A stretch of 64,000 nt of DNA from DATJGF01 sp035495315. GTDB taxonomy: Bacteria > Verrucomicrobiota > Verrucomicrobiia > Limisphaerales > UBA8199. Both the position numbers and the translations under genes were made by a program. This document shows positions 52,501-60,471 of this stretch, piece after piece (the stretch's first letter is position 1; every line of letters begins with the position of its first letter). The notes under the pieces are model-generated. The model ran no database searches. It was not told the DNA's origin and was given only the letters and a program-made list of their open reading frames with translations. The stretch lies in NCBI GenBank assembly GCA_035495315.1, contig DATJGF010000229.1:1-64000 (forward strand), in the 5' to 3' direction.

Positions 52501-52945
52501 CATCGATCGATTTGGGCTTAATGAGCGGATGTGAAACCCCGTAGGGAATACGGTCAAAGTTGGATTGAAGCTTCTGGTTGAGCTTCACCAAGCTTTTTTC
52601 CACATCTTCGCCCACCTTAAAGCGAACGATCGCCAGGCTCTCGCCAGGACGGGAGGTGGAATAGATGTACTCGACGCCGGCAATTTCCCACAGCAGCTTT
52701 TCCATCGGCCGCGTTGCGCGCTCCTCGACTTCCTTGGCACTGAAGCCCGGCATCGAGACCAGCACATCAATCATCGGCACCTTAATCTGAGGTTCTTCCT
52801 CTCGTGGCAGCATGAAGATCGCCGCAGCACCCAGCAGCACCGAAGTGAGCACCATCAGTGGCGTCAGCTTTGAATCGATAAAAGCCCGCGCGATTCGGCC
52901 CGCCAGACCGAGCGTCGCAACCTCACTATCTCGAGAGATGCTCAT
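49589..52945 (-). CDS. RND efflux pump inner-membrane subunit (long type)
   Basis: An 1118-aa RND protein, about 70 residues longer than the two at 22-29 kb. The helix-IV Asp pair is present (GILVDDAIVVIENIVRH). The usual Lys in helix X is replaced by Arg in AGAGIVVRNSIILVDF, which appears normal for this subgroup (family knowledge, not tested here). An insert between the halves (RRQLSRPAAPLCSSGAAAEQ) accounts for some of the extra length. It is the last gene of a DUF2892-TolC-adaptor-RND operon, 15 bp after the adaptor. The substrate is unknown; the ArsR-type regulator divergent to the operon suggests a metal or sulfur-stress link. Confidence 0.93.
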   Translation of the reverse strand: MSISRDSEVATLGLAGRIARAFIDSKLTPLMVLTSVLLGAAAIFMLPREEEPQIKVPMIDVLVSMPGFSAKEVEERATRPMEKLLWEIAGVEYIYSTSRPGESLAIVRFKVGEDVEKSLVKLNQKLQSNFDRIPYGVSHPLIKPKSIDDVPILALTFHGPRYDHLMLRRVVSQVDDAVKQVPLVAETSVIGGAKRQLRVLLDPTRLASRNLSPAEIVPLLIQANRQVSAGGLTSHNLEVNVETGGFLATAADVANVVVGVFSNRPVYLRDVATIEDAAEEPLQYVFFGSGAAAGMATSSTVDEQPAVTLTVAKRPGANAIGVARQVLKKVNSLQGVIIPKDIEITITRHYGETAAEKSNELLLHMGIAVIGVSLLILIALGWRESVIVAIAIPSTLALTLLIFYLYGYTLNRITLFALIFSIGILVDDAIVVIENIVRHFHLPNNQSRGWSVIAVEAVNEVGNPTVLATFAVIAAVLPMAFVGGLMGPYMRPIPIGASAAMFFSLAIAFTVTPWAAIRLLNWHPAFRRQLSRPAAPLCSSGAAAEQENLLTRLYRHVMGPLIAHRFWRFVFLVAITILLLVSMGLVGIGFVKVKMLPFDNKSEFQIILNMPEGSALERTAQAAREIAAAVRVEPEVTDYQVYAGIAAPFNFNGLVRHYFMRRGPHIADLQINLTSKGVRKAQSHEIAKRVRPRVAAIAARYGARVAVAEVPPGPPVLQTLVAEIYGPKEENRLTLAHKVIDIFHQTKGVVDTDWYIEGDQPRARFVVDKEKAALHGISAETISDSLRLAVGGNSVGLLHLPREKEDVEIVVQLPLSSRTTPEELLALRVRSISNPAAPLVPLRELVKVELTTVDKSIYHKNLMPVTYVIGDVAGEIESPVYAIFKMNQALRQLNTQEFGGSGGPLQILNAVQPFTENKPALKWDGEWHITIEVFRDLGTAFAAVCVLIFILMVGWFRSFLTPLVVMAAIPFSLVGILPAHGLMGAFFTATSMIGFMAGAGIVVRNSIILVDFIEQRVGEGMPLDQAVVDAGAVRFRPMLLTALAVVVGAAVILADPIFQGLAISLMAGEIASLLISRMAVPVLYFMAYDRPEQKTNAVGHVTTDRELLDPAGSDSKTH

Positions 52946-52960
52946 CGGGAAGGCCTCAAT

Positions 52961-53992
52961 CTACTGGACAATCACCGACTGCCCATCGACGAGTTGTTCT
53001 GCTCCCTCGATTACGAGGTTTTCACCTGGGTCCAGCCCGGAAAGCACCTCGATATCGTTCCCGACGTGTTTACCGGTTTTGACGAGGCGGAGAATTGCTT
53101 GTTGCTTGGAAACCACGAACGCAATCTCGAGTTGACCTCGCTGAACCACGGCCGAATTCGGAACCAACAATGAGCGAGCCTGGCCCAAAGGGACCAGCAA
53201 ACGCGCGAAACGTCCGGACACCAACGAAGGGGCACCCGGCAGGTCCAACTTCACGCGAAAGGTGCGGCTCTGCGGGTCGACCGTGCGCGCGATTTCCTTG
53301 ACGATGCCTGAAGTTTCTATTGGAGGCGATTCCAGGCGGACAGCCAGCGTTGCGTTTTGCCGGATTTGTGCGGCAATCGCTTCAGGCACGTCGGCTTCGA
53401 GCTGCAATGCCGAGGGGTCCTCGAGTTCCACCAGAGGTTTGCCGGGCGCTGCGAGGTCACCAAGATCGGCTAGTTTCCTTGTAACCACCCCGTTGAAAGG
53501 CGCCGCGACTTGCACGTACTCCAACATCGCCTGCGCCTCGGCCACTGCCCCTTTTGCGACACGATATTTTGCATCCGCCGCATCGTATTCGGACCGCGTT
53601 ACCGCCTGTTGCTCGAACAAGGTGGAAAGACGTTTCCAATCCTTATCTGCCTGCTGCAGGCTGGCTTGGGCTTGTTCAAGTCTGGCTTGCACTTCTGGCG
53701 CATAAAGCCGCGCAATGAGGTCACCGGCTTTGACCTGTTGGCCTAGTACGACGGGCATTTGGTCAATGCGGCCGCTGACGCGCGCTTCGAGGGTCGCTCT
53801 CAATTTGACGCGCACCGTTCCGACCACTTCTTCGAACGAGGTTCGCGGCTTGAGTTGTACCTCCTGCGCGCGAACGTGAGCCGCCGGAGGCGCAGATATG
53901 TCCTGGTGGCCCTTTTCCGGTTGGGCACCACAGCCTGAAAAAAGCAATAAGCCTGCGACAGGCGAGTACACGAAGCAGAAGAAGGATTTCAT
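52961..53992 (-). CDS. RND efflux periplasmic adaptor, lipoprotein
   Basis: A 343-aa protein. The signal ends in LLLFSGCGAQ, a lipobox with the lipidated Cys at about residue 21. The lipoyl half-motif LEARVSGRIDQMPVVLGQQV is followed by a coiled-coil hairpin (about 100-150), the second lipoyl half EYVQVAAPFNGVVTRKLADL, and beta-barrel and membrane-proximal domains. It joins the RND pump to the TolC channel, both encoded beside it. The start overlaps the tolC-type stop as ATGA, so translation is coupled. Confidence 0.93.
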   Translation of the reverse strand: MKSFFCFVYSPVAGLLLFSGCGAQPEKGHQDISAPPAAHVRAQEVQLKPRTSFEEVVGTVRVKLRATLEARVSGRIDQMPVVLGQQVKAGDLIARLYAPEVQARLEQAQASLQQADKDWKRLSTLFEQQAVTRSEYDAADAKYRVAKGAVAEAQAMLEYVQVAAPFNGVVTRKLADLGDLAAPGKPLVELEDPSALQLEADVPEAIAAQIRQNATLAVRLESPPIETSGIVKEIARTVDPQSRTFRVKLDLPGAPSLVSGRFARLLVPLGQARSLLVPNSAVVQRGQLEIAFVVSKQQAILRLVKTGKHVGNDIEVLSGLDPGENLVIEGAEQLVDGQSVIVQ

Positions 53993-55314
53993 TTTGGTTC
54001 AGACTTGGTCAGTGAATCCAGTTGCGGCAAAGCCAGCGCCTTGCGCAGCGCCGCAACGGCGATATTCGCATCCGCTTCAGCCTCGGCACGGCGCACGCGC
54101 GCCGCGACCAGAGCCGTTTCGGCGTCGATCAGTTGCGTCGCGAGCGCCAGACCTTGCTCGAAGCGGGCGCGAGTCAGATGGCTGCTCTCCGCCGCCAGTG
54201 CGACCATCCGCTCGGTCACCACCAGTCGTTCGTTCGCGGCGCGCAGATCGAGCCGTGCTTGCTCGACCTCCAGGTCTATCGCGAGGCGTATTTTGCGATG
54301 TTCCTCGCGGGCCGTTCCCACGTAGGCCGCCGCTTCGCGCACCTTCGCGCGCGTCAACTGTCCATCCCAAATGTCCCATTGCAGAAGAGCGCCGGCGGTG
54401 TAGCTGCCTCCGCCATGATCGAATTTCCAGCCATAATCGTAATCCAGGCTGCCAAACGCGCTGACTCGCGGGATGTAACCCGCCCGCGCTCCACGCAACT
54501 GCTCTTCGGCTGCAACTTCGCGCTGCTTGGCCGCTCCCAATTCAGCCCGATGCGACATATCAATCGCCCCAGGCACCTCAACACTTGGAGCATGATCGGC
54601 GACGCTGAAATCCTCGTCCTCGATGCCAAGCAGATTTCGCAAAGCCCGGTTTGCCAGCGCCTCACTATTGCGGGCCCGCACGAGGTCCTCGCGCGCCTGC
54701 GCCAGACGGACTTCCAAATCGAGCGTGTCGCTCCTGAGAAGGCTGCCTGCTTCAAGTCGTTTATGGGCAATGCCAACGTTCGTTTGATATGAATTGGCGG
54801 CGGCCTCTGCTGCCCTGACGAACTCGCGCGTCTTGAGAATCGTGTGAAAGGCGCGAACCACTTCGAACCCGAGCGCATTGCGTATAGCTTCACTGTCACG
54901 CCGAACGGCTTCTGTATTTGCCTTCGCGGCCTGCTGCGCGGCCTTGTTGCGGCCCCCGGCATAAAGGGGAAGGGTTACCAAACCTCTCGCATTGAGGTCA
55001 TCGACATCGGGCACGTTGTTAAAGTCCAGGGAGGAGGAGTAGGCCCGTTGGTTCAAGATGCTGCCAAAGACCAGCATCGGATTATCAGTGCGGGTGTAGC
55101 TCGATTGGAACTGCACCCTGGGCCAAAATGCAGCATTCGCTTGTTCTAAACCTGCGTGCGCGGCGGCCAAACGCTGCCTCGCCAGGAGCGCGTCAGGATT
55201 ATTGGTCAACGCCTGTTGCAGCGAACGTTCGAGGGTCCAGGGTTCGGCAGCAGAAGTCGCGCCGGCAAACATGAAGAGCGCGAAAGCTAACAGCAATGAG
55301 GTGTAGCCTTTCAT
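53989..55314 (-). CDS. TolC-family outer-membrane efflux protein
   Basis: A 441-aa protein with a signal peptide (MKGYTSLLLAFALFMFAGAT). Two OEP repeats form the TolC barrel and long alpha-helical tunnel: WTLERSLQQALTNNPDALLAR at the start and DLRAANERLVVTERMVALAA in the second half, with alternating coiled-coil heptads. It should form the trimeric exit duct of the efflux system whose adaptor and pump follow. The frame is open to 55404, but the ATG at 55314 gives the signal peptide. It lies 46 bp after the DUF2892 gene. Confidence 0.93.
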   Translation of the reverse strand: MKGYTSLLLAFALFMFAGATSAAEPWTLERSLQQALTNNPDALLARQRLAAAHAGLEQANAAFWPRVQFQSSYTRTDNPMLVFGSILNQRAYSSSLDFNNVPDVDDLNARGLVTLPLYAGGRNKAAQQAAKANTEAVRRDSEAIRNALGFEVVRAFHTILKTREFVRAAEAAANSYQTNVGIAHKRLEAGSLLRSDTLDLEVRLAQAREDLVRARNSEALANRALRNLLGIEDEDFSVADHAPSVEVPGAIDMSHRAELGAAKQREVAAEEQLRGARAGYIPRVSAFGSLDYDYGWKFDHGGGSYTAGALLQWDIWDGQLTRAKVREAAAYVGTAREEHRKIRLAIDLEVEQARLDLRAANERLVVTERMVALAAESSHLTRARFEQGLALATQLIDAETALVAARVRRAEAEADANIAVAALRKALALPQLDSLTKSEPK

Positions 55315-55360
55315 GAACGCCAGGGACGAGCACATTCCGACACAGACGAATCGGCTAGAT

Positions 55361-55573
55361 CTAATCGCGTGCTTTGGGGGCCGCGCAACAGGAACTACCC
55401 ACACCCAACCTTCTGAGCACCATTTCGAGCGGACAGAAATTTGTAAAGGAGGATTGGATCAAATTGAAGCCGACGAAGGCGGTGAACCAGAGCCATAACG
55501 GGCTGTGATAGTGGGCCAGCAGCAGGCTGATCAAGATGAAACTGCCGGCGAATCTGCGAATGATCATTTCCAT
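55361..55573 (-). CDS. DUF2892-family small inner-membrane protein
   Basis: A 70-aa protein with two transmembrane helices (about 10-25 and 27-45) and the family motif NFCPLEMVLRRLG, ending GSSCCAAPKARD with two adjacent cysteines. DUF2892 domains occur alone or fused to rhodanese domains (YgaP) and are often found beside ArsR-type regulators of sulfide or metal stress. It is the first gene of the efflux operon and lies divergent from the ArsR gene. The extra Cys pair could bind a thiophilic metal (inference). Confidence 0.85.
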   Translation of the reverse strand: MEMIIRRFAGSFILISLLLAHYHSPLWLWFTAFVGFNLIQSSFTNFCPLEMVLRRLGVGSSCCAAPKARD

Positions 55574-55613
55574 AGGTTTTGAGTCGATTGAATGTCTTTC
55601 ATTGACAGATAAT

Positions 55614-55645
55614 CATATTCGCATATAGTCATATAGTCAATATTG
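55614..55645. promoter_or_regulatory. 8-bp direct repeats between arsR and the efflux operon
   Basis: catattcg, catatagt, catatagt and caatattg follow each other without gaps, and tcaatattga is palindromic at the right end. The array lies in the 85-bp gap between divergent genes, 13 bp from the arsR ATG. It is the likely operator for the ArsR-family protein and may also contain both promoters. Confidence 0.6.
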
Positions 55646-55658
55646 ATTTTTTTCTGTT

Positions 55659-55997
55659 ATGCCGCGAACGCTTACCCGCCATCTCTCCACCGACGCCCTC
55701 GCCCTCATCGCCGCGCGCTTCAAAATCCTCGGTGAAATCAACCGGCTGAAACTGCTCAGCGCGTTGGAGGGCGGACCGAAAAACGTCAGTCAGTTAATTG
55801 AAGCCACTGGCCTGCAACAGGCGAATGTTTCACGGCACCTGCAGACCTTAACCGACGGCGGGCTGGTAGCCCGCCAGCGGCGCGGCGCCACGGTCGTCTA
55901 TTCGATAGCCGATCCGAGCATTTTCAACCTCTGTCGACTGGTCTGCGGTGGGATTCAAAAACGGCTGCAGCAGCAGTCAAATGCCTTCGCGGCTTGA
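55659..55997 (+). CDS. ArsR/SmtB-family transcriptional regulator
   Basis: A 112-aa winged-helix repressor: FKILGEINRLKLLSALEGG, then the recognition helix in LQQANVSRHLQTLTDGGLV and the wing RRGATVVYSIAD. The only cysteines are C92 and C96 in FNLCRLVCGG at the dimerisation helix. This is a possible alpha5-type metal site or a thiol pair for persulfide sensing as in BigR/SqrR, though the positions differ from those proteins. It probably represses the divergent DUF2892-TolC-adaptor-RND operon and itself. No ribosome-binding site is seen and the ATG lies close to the putative promoter, so a leaderless message is possible. Confidence 0.9.
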   Translation: MPRTLTRHLSTDALALIAARFKILGEINRLKLLSALEGGPKNVSQLIEATGLQQANVSRHLQTLTDGGLVARQRRGATVVYSIADPSIFNLCRLVCGGIQKRLQQQSNAFAA

Positions 55998-56052
55998 GGC
56001 TGCTCACCGCGTAACTTTCGCATTGCTTGACCGGGGAATCTCGGATTAGCTC

Positions 56053-57405
56053 ATGGCAACTTCCGAACGGACAAAAGGTATGAATGCGCAACCGAGCAAA
56101 AGATTTCCAAAACTGCATAACGCGATGTGGCCGGGGTTGGTCGGCAAAGGGAGCCCCGGCGCCGAACCCTGCATCGACCTGGATACGATGCTGGACCTCA
56201 CCGCAAAGGCCGAGGTCAACGGGACGCGTTTTGATGGCGTCGATATTTTCCTGTTCGACCCGCACATCAACATCGACATCGATGACGACGGTTTGAAGCG
56301 CATCGCTGAAAAGATCCAGTCGCACGGATTTGTGGTCGGCTCGGTGGTGGCACCAATCTGGGGCCCGACCGGCGGTGGCCCGGCGATGGGCGGCGATGAG
56401 GATCGGCAACGTTTTGTTGGGCAGGTGCGGAAAGGCTGCCGAATCGCCAAACGGCTGCGGGAGCTCGGGGTGCGCCCTTACGGTGTGGTGCGAATTGATT
56501 CAGCGTGCGGTGTCACTGATTGGGCAGCCGACCCGGAGACGAGCCAAACGCGCATCGCGCAGACGTTCAGTGAGGCGTGTGATGTCGCCGAGGATTTTGG
56601 CGAGCGCCTGGCTGCCGAAGGCGAGATTTGTTGGGGCGGCATGCACAGCTGGAAAAAGATGCTGGATTTACTGGAAAGAGTGAACCGCCCTCGGACGCTG
56701 GGTTTCCAAGCGGATATGGCGCACACGTTGTTGTACGTGATGGGCTATAACGCGCCGGAGGATGCCATTCTGCCGGCGGGTTGGGATTGGTCGGATCCCG
56801 GAGCGTTGAACGAAGGCTTAAAAACGCTGACCAACGCGTTGCGTCCGTGGACGATCGATTTTCACGTCGCTCAAAACGACGGCACGGTAAAGGGCTCTGG
56901 GACCCATGACAAAACCGGTCATCACTGTCTGCCCACGGACCCTAATGGAAAGCTGAATATCGCACACCACGCCGGCTATTGGCTGCGCGACGAAAGCGGC
57001 CAGCCGACTAAAGCGTTTCAACATGTGTGTTGGGATGGCTGCATGTTCCCAAATGCGGTCATGAATGAGCCGGGTACTTGGAACGATATTTTGCGAGCTA
57101 TGATCGCTGTGCGCGATGCCCATGGCTGGTATGAGGAACAGGAAGCGGACGCCGAGCAGCCCGCTCCACGACCGCAACAGATTACAACCCGGAAGCCAGC
57201 TGCGGCGAAACGCTCTAAGCCGTCGAAACGCTCCAAACCGGTGAAGCGCAAGCCGAAGCGCAAAACCGGGGCCGCCAAACAGCGGAAAAAAGCCGTTCGA
57301 CCCGCCGCGCGGAAAGCCGCGCGTAAATCCAAGCCGTCGCGTCATAAGAGCCCCAGAAAAGCACGACCCACGAAGAAGAAACGTTTCGGAAAGCGAAGAA
57401 AGTAA
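56053..57405 (+). CDS. TIM-barrel sugar isomerase-like protein with a histone-like Lys/Arg-rich tail
   Basis: A 450-aa protein. Residues 1-360 resemble the xylose isomerase-like TIM-barrel family (AP_endonuc_2): FDGVDIFLFDPHINID, the acidic and His residues of GEICWGGMHSW, LGFQADMAHTLLYVMG and IDFHVAQNDGTVKGSGTHDKTG could hold a metal pair. From about residue 375 to the end the chain is almost wholly Lys, Arg, Ala, Pro and Ser, with repeats such as KRSKPSKRSKPVKRKPKRK, like histone H1-type bacterial DNA-binding tails. The reading frame is continuous, with no sign of a frameshift. The substrate is unknown. It follows arsR by 55 bp on the same strand. Confidence 0.85.
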   Translation: MATSERTKGMNAQPSKRFPKLHNAMWPGLVGKGSPGAEPCIDLDTMLDLTAKAEVNGTRFDGVDIFLFDPHINIDIDDDGLKRIAEKIQSHGFVVGSVVAPIWGPTGGGPAMGGDEDRQRFVGQVRKGCRIAKRLRELGVRPYGVVRIDSACGVTDWAADPETSQTRIAQTFSEACDVAEDFGERLAAEGEICWGGMHSWKKMLDLLERVNRPRTLGFQADMAHTLLYVMGYNAPEDAILPAGWDWSDPGALNEGLKTLTNALRPWTIDFHVAQNDGTVKGSGTHDKTGHHCLPTDPNGKLNIAHHAGYWLRDESGQPTKAFQHVCWDGCMFPNAVMNEPGTWNDILRAMIAVRDAHGWYEEQEADAEQPAPRPQQITTRKPAAAKRSKPSKRSKPVKRKPKRKTGAAKQRKKAVRPAARKAARKSKPSRHKSPRKARPTKKKRFGKRRK

Positions 57406-57505
57406 CGGATTAAAACTTGCCACAAAAAGGCAAAGGGAACGCCCCGCCCCTGTCATAGTGCTGTGACTCCTGGTGACTTCTCGCGGCCTCTGGGTTCCAC
57501 TGATT

Positions 57506-57967
57506 ATGGCGCACATTGTTGAAATTCTAATTGCGGCCTCGCCCTCAGCGCCGATGGAATCCCGCGAACAAATTCGCGCAACTCCAGGAAAAGGACTGGA
57601 GGGCGATCGCTACTACTCTGGCATTGGCACCTTCTCACCCAATCCGCACAAACCCGAGTACGAAATAACCTTGATCCAAAAAGAACACATTGATGGATTT
57701 CGGGCGGCCTCAACCCTGCCCTTCACCTCCAAACATGCGCGACGGAACCTGGTCAGTGAGGGCATCGATCTGAATTCATTGGTGGGGAAGGAGTTCTCGG
57801 TGGGGGCTGTTCGGATGCGCGGAATTCGGCTATGCGAACCGTGCAACTACCTGGCAAAAAGCAGTTTCCCGGAGGTGCTCTCAGGGCTCGTGCACAAAGG
57901 CGGATTACGTGCACAGATTATTAGTGAGGGCATTGTTCACGTTGGGGATCCGGTTGTCTGCAGTTAG
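57506..57967 (+). CDS. MOSC-domain protein
   Basis: A 153-aa protein. The family motifs are GKGLEGDRYY near the start, ARRNLVSEGIDLNSLVGKEF in the middle and RLCEPCNYLAK with two cysteines, then GLRAQIISEGIVHVGDPV. MOSC proteins are thought to carry sulfur for molybdenum-cofactor or other sulfur chemistry; stand-alone MOSC proteins are mostly uncharacterised. The ATG at 57506 is preferred over a GTG at 57473. Confidence 0.9.
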   Translation: MAHIVEILIAASPSAPMESREQIRATPGKGLEGDRYYSGIGTFSPNPHKPEYEITLIQKEHIDGFRAASTLPFTSKHARRNLVSEGIDLNSLVGKEFSVGAVRMRGIRLCEPCNYLAKSSFPEVLSGLVHKGGLRAQIISEGIVHVGDPVVCS

Positions 57968-57983
57968 GAATTTGGATAGTGGG

Positions 57984-58053
57984 GTAAACCTCAGTGGTTT
58001 AACAAGCAAAGTATAAAAGCCTTATACTAATGCATAAGGTCGATGGATTGACA
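57984..58053. promoter_or_regulatory. small palindromes and a -35-like box before the PQQ pair
   Basis: gtaaacc-tcagt-ggtttaac (57984-58003) and agtata-aaagcct-tatact (58011-58029) are inverted repeats, and TTGACA lies at 58048-58053. No matching -10 was found at the normal distance. The first repeat may be the end of the MOSC transcript. Confidence 0.3.
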
Positions 58054-58108
58054 AAATCATTGAATATCATGGACTTTTTCGCGGTCTGTTATACCTATTG
58101 GATGTAGC

Positions 58109-60451
58109 ATGCAAATCTCAGCTTTGCGCAAAATGATGTCGCAATGGCGAACCCCTGTCGTTTTGTGGGGGTTCTTTCTCGTTGTCACCTTTGTCGAGGG
58201 GCTTTGCTTCGGCGCGCCGATTCACGGCTGGCTTAGTTGGCGCGGTCCGGAACAAACCGGCGTTTCGCGCGAAACCGGGCTGCCCTCCAAAGTGTCCGCC
58301 CAGGACGCGCTTTGGGTCGCGGATTTTCCCGGACAATCGGCTCCCGTGATCGCGAATGGGAAACTTTATGCGATGGGCTACCTTGGCCAGGGCCCTGACC
58401 TGCAGGAAGGTATTGCCTGTTTCGATGCTGAAACGGGGCAGAAAGCATGGCAGCAGCTGTATAATGATTATCTCAGTGACACGATTTATCTGCGCTACGC
58501 CACCGCCAGCCCGACGGTCGATGTCGAGACTGGCAATGTTTATATGCAGGGGACGCAAGGCATCCTGAGCGGTTTCACCCCGGACGGGAAGCTGCTCTGG
58601 CGCCACTCGCTGATGGAAGAATTCGGGCGGCTGACTTTCCCGAACAGCCGAACGGCCTCGCCCGCCATCGATGGTGACCTCGTCATTACTCGCGGAATTA
58701 CCGCCAACTGGGGCACACAAGGCCCAGCTGCCGATCGTTTTTATGCGTTCGACAAAAAAACAGGCCAGCTCGTCTGGGCCTCCAGTCCGGGAACGCAGCC
58801 CAAGGACAACTCCTTTTCCCACCCGCAATTTGGCTGGTACCACGGCCTGCGCGTTTTCTATGCTGCGATCGGCGATGGCAGCGTCGTCTGCGTCAATGCT
58901 CGCACCGGCGATCCGATCTGGCGGGTGACTCTTTTCCGCGCCGGCATCAACGCGACCGTTCTGGTTCATAAGGATAACAAGGTCGTCGCGATCTACGGCA
59001 CTCCTTACGAGCTAGGCCAGATGGTTGCACTAAAAGTTCCCGATGTGATGCCGACCAACGCCGCCGCGGGCCCCGTAGTGCTCGAACGGAAGGACCTTGA
59101 ACTGTGGGCGGATGATATTTCCTCATCGACCAGCTCTCCCATTCTGGAGGGGGATACTATTTATATGGTGGCTGAGAAAGGCGACCTTTTTGCAGTCGAT
59201 GCGAACACTGGCACGATAAAATGGAAGGTCAAACTGGGGATTGAGCAGCGAAATTCCTGTCCGTTATTTGCCGATGGCAAGCTGTACGTTCCAATTCTGG
59301 ATGACCCCGAAACCAAAGCCACTGGTGAAGGCGAGGCGGGGACCAAAGGTGCATTTTACATCATCAAACCGGGCGCAACGAAACCGGATATCCTGTGTCA
59401 CGCGGTGCTGGATGGCCGCTGTTTCGGAACACCGGTTGCCTACAACGGGAAACTCTATTTGCAGACCACGCGTCACCTTTATTGCTGGGGGATGAAGGGC
59501 AATAATCCGGGCTGCCCGGCTCCCGTCGCGGAAAAGCCCTGGCCCGCTCCAGGTCCGGCGACCCAGCTCCAGATCATCCCTTCCGAGGTCCTGCTGCATC
59601 CTGCAGACAAAGCGACATTTCGCGTGCGTTCGCTGGACGAGAAAGGCTTCACGGTTGAAGAGTCGATTCCTGCGGATAAGGTCAAGTGGGCCAGCTACGT
59701 CCCTCCCACTGCCCGAGTGCGATCGACTTTGAAGGGCGCTTTCAATGATAGTGGCGAGTTGGTGGCTGGGCCCGACCCGGTGCTTTCGGCCGGCGCATTT
59801 GAAGCGACCTCCGGAACGCTTAAAGGTTTCATCCGTGGACGTGTGATGCCGAATCTGCCGATCAAACAGGACTTTGAATCGATGAGCCTCACGGAAACCA
59901 ATCGCGATGGCGACCTTTTCTCCTACCCTCCCCTGCCCTGGATCGGCGCGAGGTTCAAATTTGATATTCGCGATAAAGAGGGAAACAAGGTGATGGCCAA
60001 AACCACCGATAACCGGTTTTTCCAGCGCGCGACTGTGTTCATTGGCACACCTGAGATGCATGGGTACACCATTCAGGCTGATGTGATGAGCGACGGCAAC
60101 AGGCGCAAGATGTCGGAAGTAGGACTGATCAATCAGCATTACCTGATTGTGCTTAAAGGGAATGACCAAAAGATCGAGATCAATTCCAACCAGGAACGGC
60201 TCCGTGTCGCGCAGGATTTTAAATGGTCTCCCAACGTTTGGTATCGGCTTAAAGCCCGTGTGGATCAAAGCGCCGATGGTTCGGCTGTCGTTCGTGCCAA
60301 GGCCTGGAAGCGGGACGAGACTGAGCCGGGCGAATGGACTATTGAGGTGCCCCATAAAACCGCGCATCAGGCGGGCTGCCCCGGTCTATTCGGTTTCTCG
60401 CCCCAAGACATGCGCGTCTACGTCGACAATATCCAGGTCACCTCCAACTAA
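58109..60451 (+). CDS. secreted PQQ-like beta-propeller protein with C-terminal lectin-like domain
   Basis: A 780-aa protein with a signal segment (VVLWGFFLVVTFVEGLCFGAP). The propeller (about 40-480) opens with WLSWRGPEQTGVS and contains repeated PQQ-type strands such as ACFDAETGQKAWQQ, YAFDKKTGQLVWASS and FAVDANTGTIKWKVKL. The last 200 residues (FDIRDKEGNKVMAKTTDNRFF, WYRLKARVDQSADGS) resemble a concanavalin-type beta sandwich. No quinoprotein dehydrogenase Asp-Glu site could be assigned, so a scaffold or binding role is as likely as an enzyme. It lies 20 bp before a second propeller gene on the same strand, probably in one operon. Confidence 0.87.
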   Translation: MQISALRKMMSQWRTPVVLWGFFLVVTFVEGLCFGAPIHGWLSWRGPEQTGVSRETGLPSKVSAQDALWVADFPGQSAPVIANGKLYAMGYLGQGPDLQEGIACFDAETGQKAWQQLYNDYLSDTIYLRYATASPTVDVETGNVYMQGTQGILSGFTPDGKLLWRHSLMEEFGRLTFPNSRTASPAIDGDLVITRGITANWGTQGPAADRFYAFDKKTGQLVWASSPGTQPKDNSFSHPQFGWYHGLRVFYAAIGDGSVVCVNARTGDPIWRVTLFRAGINATVLVHKDNKVVAIYGTPYELGQMVALKVPDVMPTNAAAGPVVLERKDLELWADDISSSTSSPILEGDTIYMVAEKGDLFAVDANTGTIKWKVKLGIEQRNSCPLFADGKLYVPILDDPETKATGEGEAGTKGAFYIIKPGATKPDILCHAVLDGRCFGTPVAYNGKLYLQTTRHLYCWGMKGNNPGCPAPVAEKPWPAPGPATQLQIIPSEVLLHPADKATFRVRSLDEKGFTVEESIPADKVKWASYVPPTARVRSTLKGAFNDSGELVAGPDPVLSAGAFEATSGTLKGFIRGRVMPNLPIKQDFESMSLTETNRDGDLFSYPPLPWIGARFKFDIRDKEGNKVMAKTTDNRFFQRATVFIGTPEMHGYTIQADVMSDGNRRKMSEVGLINQHYLIVLKGNDQKIEINSNQERLRVAQDFKWSPNVWYRLKARVDQSADGSAVVRAKAWKRDETEPGEWTIEVPHKTAHQAGCPGLFGFSPQDMRVYVDNIQVTSN

Positions 60452-60471
60452 CGGAGTCGCTCGTTTTCACA

